A stretch of DNA of 64,000 nucleotides from Paraphaeosphaeria minitans (Eukaryota > Ascomycota > Dothideomycetes > Pleosporales > Didymosphaeriaceae), in NCBI GenBank assembly GCA_015832175.1, contig WJXW01000003.1, positions 868,001 through 932,000 on the forward strand. Direction: 5' to 3'. Of the stretch, positions 61,669 through 64,000 are shown piece by piece. The notes beneath the pieces are model-generated. The model saw nothing but the letters and a program-made list of their open reading frames with translations. It had not been told where the DNA came from and did not search any database. Every line of letters begins with the position of its first letter. Position 1 is the stretch's first letter. A program made the translations under genes and the position numbers.

Positions 61669-64000
61669 ATGGACCTAAAACGCCGCAGCCTCCAGGACGT
61701 CATCCGAGATGTTGGCATGCATCCGGTTTCTGATCGTCAGCTTCCTCTTCCTGCCCCAACTCAGCCTGCAATTAATGCCAGCGAGGAGGATCACACACTA
61801 GCTCGCCAGCTGTTGGTCGAACAGAGGGTGAATGACCCAGACTACCGGGATCCCGGCAAAAAGTTGAAGAGCGTGTTCAGAAGTTCGGAAAAGAAGAAGA
61901 AAGACCATGACACGAGTCAATGGTCATTTACCCAGGATGAACTTGACCGCGCACTATCAGCAGCCGTTGAAAGACCTGCTACCAGCCCGGGCCTTGTCCA
62001 AGCTTATCTCAATCTGGGAGCCAAAGTGAACTTTGTTGAAGTTACAGACCAAAAGAGCAAGGCAAGCAAGAAGGCTGTCATTACAGATCGGAGGCGAAGC
62101 ACGGTGCTGCAAAGAGCTGCAACTGTGCGGCGAGCCGACACCTTGGGGCTGTTGGCGGCTTCTGGTGCAGACCAGACCACTCTGGACGAAGGACTCAAAG
62201 CTGCTCTTGCGGCCAACAACCACCCCTGCGTCCAGGAGTTACTACGGCACGGTGCGGATCTGAACAAAAATCCAAATGCTTTAGCGGACGCTGTTAGATC
62301 AAACGACCAAAACTTCGTGCGGCTTCTCTTACGAGCGCCAAAGGCTCTTCGCCCTGACATCATCTCATCATGTCTTCCAGCAGCTGTTCAGCAAAACTCC
62401 CAGCCGGTGATCTCGCTGCTGATAACTCATGGCGCTGATCCAAACTTCGATAACGCCAGTGCTCTTACTACCTCCATTGCGCGATGCGAGTACCGCACCT
62501 CTGTCGCACTTGTGGCAGGTCCGATCCCCCTGAGTCCAACATCATTGCAGGCCGCATTTGAACCTGTAATGAGGATGACTAACGCCCAAGACCTGTATCA
62601 ATTCTTAGAATTTCTGTTCTGTTGCGGCCTACCTCCAACGAATCCTCGACTAGGTGGTCTGCTCGTAGCCGCATCCCAGCGCAATGATCTCCGCATGGCA
62701 GAGATGTTGATCGCGTATGGGGTGCCCACGACTGTCAATCAAGCTGAATGCTTGAAAGATGCCGTTGTTAGGTCTCATTGGAAATTGGCAGATATCATCA
62801 TCGGCACACCAATATCGCCGGCTCATGCATCCATGGCACTAGATGCGGTGCCAGACGATGCGCCAAAGTCAGAGAGACTGCACGTGATCAGCGCTCTTGT
62901 AGCCAAAGGTGGTAGCGGACGCTCACTCGAGCGCTGGCTAGTTCGTGCAGTCGAGGATGGTGATGCTGGTTTGATGGATTTGCTTCTAAACGCCGGCCAA
63001 CCCCTTGGAACTGGCAACGATAGGGCTATTCAGACTGCTGTGGCTCGGAAGGATATTCGTAGTCTTCGGTCACTACTAGCTTCCCGACCGTCACCTCAAT
63101 CGCTTTCCCAAGTATTCCCCCTTATACGGTCTGGGTATACGCCATCCGAGCGACTCGAAACTGTACATTTACTCTTGGAACGTGGTGCTCGTGGACCTCA
63201 AGTAGACCAATCCCTGGTTGATGCGATTGCAGACACATCGACCACAAGGGACGTTGCTTTGATTACCGAACTTGTTCGCCACGGAGCGTTTATCGACCAC
63301 GATGATGGCAAAGCGGTCAAGCTTGCTGTTTCTCAGGCCAATTTACCAATTTTGCGCTTACTCTGTGGAGCAAAGGTCTCTACACACAGTAAATCAGCTT
63401 CGTTACCACTCATTTTTGACACCAATGGAGCTAGACAATCAACGACCTTTGCAATGCTCGAGCTACTTCTAGTGGGTGGCGTCGAAGAAGCTTCGGCTAC
63501 GCAAGCCCTCAAAATCGCCGTCAACGGCGGTGCAAACAATCTGGACATAGTCGAACGTCTGATAGCTGCTGACGCTAGATTGATCTCACGTGCTTTCCAA
63601 TATGCCATCTCGCTCAGCAGTGTGTCGCAGAAAGAAGTTATCCTGAAAGTCTTACTCGAAAAAGGCATCTCACAGGAAACCCTAGACCAAGCTCTCCTTG
63701 CCGAGATTCAGCAGTTCAGTTGTACGAGCGATCCAACAATCGCGCAGATGCTCCTTCGACACGGTGCATCAGTCAACTACAACGGAGGCGATGCATTCGT
63801 AGCTTCAGCTGCGACGGGTAACAGTTCGCTTGTCAAGCTGTTGCTCAGTGGGAAGGACACTCCCTGGCAGCCCACAGTTACATCAGCTTTTCGCGCGCTG
63901 TTTGATCCCGCCAACCTTCCACGACTGAATCAGACCGTCCCGGAACCTGCCTCCGTTGATAGAACGATCCAGGCATTACGTCAAAAAGACTTCAATATAA
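61669..64000 (+). CDS. Ankyrin-repeat protein (3' partial)
   Basis: The frame is open from ATG 61669 to the window end, 777 codons without a stop, and continues beyond. The start is the first ATG after an in-frame TGA, unless an upstream exon splices at the cgccag just before it. The N-terminus reads MDLKRRSLQDVIRDVG, with a Lys-rich patch (FRSSEKKKKDH). Diverged ankyrin units begin near residue 85: SPGLVQAYLNLGAKVNFVE, NNHPCVQELLRHGADLNKN, QPVISLLITHGADPNFD, LRMAEMLIAYGVPTTV, GLMDLLLNAGQPLG and IAQMLLRHGASVNYNGG. At least a dozen are visible. Ankyrin arrays are protein-binding scaffolds. No enzymatic domain is seen in the available part, so its role is open. Confidence 0.85.
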   Translation, partial: MDLKRRSLQDVIRDVGMHPVSDRQLPLPAPTQPAINASEEDHTLARQLLVEQRVNDPDYRDPGKKLKSVFRSSEKKKKDHDTSQWSFTQDELDRALSAAVERPATSPGLVQAYLNLGAKVNFVEVTDQKSKASKKAVITDRRRSTVLQRAATVRRADTLGLLAASGADQTTLDEGLKAALAANNHPCVQELLRHGADLNKNPNALADAVRSNDQNFVRLLLRAPKALRPDIISSCLPAAVQQNSQPVISLLITHGADPNFDNASALTTSIARCEYRTSVALVAGPIPLSPTSLQAAFEPVMRMTNAQDLYQFLEFLFCCGLPPTNPRLGGLLVAASQRNDLRMAEMLIAYGVPTTVNQAECLKDAVVRSHWKLADIIIGTPISPAHASMALDAVPDDAPKSERLHVISALVAKGGSGRSLERWLVRAVEDGDAGLMDLLLNAGQPLGTGNDRAIQTAVARKDIRSLRSLLASRPSPQSLSQVFPLIRSGYTPSERLETVHLLLERGARGPQVDQSLVDAIADTSTTRDVALITELVRHGAFIDHDDGKAVKLAVSQANLPILRLLCGAKVSTHSKSASLPLIFDTNGARQSTTFAMLELLLVGGVEEASATQALKIAVNGGANNLDIVERLIAADARLISRAFQYAISLSSVSQKEVILKVLLEKGISQETLDQALLAEIQQFSCTSDPTIAQMLLRHGASVNYNGGDAFVASAATGNSSLVKLLLSGKDTPWQPTVTSAFRALFDPANLPRLNQTVPEPASVDRTIQALRQKDFNI

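Overview
The window is nuclear DNA from a filamentous ascomycete (Pezizomycotina). Dothideomycetes is my best guess from protein style alone. The evidence is single-gene transcription on both strands, many short introns of about 45-75 bp with GTRNGT donors and YAG acceptors, eukaryote-only families (EAF3, NKP2/Cnl2, TSR1, DSC3, Zn2Cys6 and HSF regulators), and one RIP-like AT-rich repeat. All exon models below were built by hand from splice signals and reading-frame continuity. No search was run.

Layout. 1-4.1 kb: a Mug190-type SMP/C2 membrane tether (3' end outside the window) divergent from N-acetylglucosamine-6-phosphate deacetylase. 4.1-10.7 kb: no convincing gene. This stretch holds a tRNA-like Pol III element, a 700-bp TTA-flanked MITE (Harbinger/Tourist type) with RIP-like composition, and many micro- and minisatellites. 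10.7-17.4 kb: UVE1 (UV damage endonuclease) and a Zn2Cys6 regulator, both on the minus strand. 17.4-23.4 kb: a second repeat-rich, gene-poor stretch. 23.4-27.6 kb: one coiled-coil gene followed by two decayed coiled-coil relics. 27.7-33.7 kb: DSC3, a small Dabb protein, ISA1 and TSR1. 33.7-41.4 kb: an accessory-looking stretch with a YeeE/YedE sulfur transporter, a wrecked DUF1479 gene and a six-cysteine small secreted protein. 41.4-47.4 kb: compact housekeeping genes (ARMH3-like, NRK1, EAF3, NKP2). 48.3-64 kb: a seven-exon GH5-like secreted protein with a Cys-rich tail, an unusual HSF plus C2H2-like regulator, peroxisomal malate synthase, a secreted DUF3455 protein and the start of a long ankyrin protein.

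The genes do not form one pathway. Four divergent pairs share short promoters (mug190/nagA, ISA1/TSR1, ARMH3/NRK1, EAF3/NKP2). NagA and malate synthase both support growth on alternative carbon (chitin-derived GlcNAc and C2 units), but they lie 53 kb apart and I infer no cluster. The items most worth a second look are the HSF/C2H2 fusion, the GH5-like/Cys-rich protein, the secreted protein whose last two cysteines are supplied by splicing, the MITE, and the decaying coiled-coil cluster.
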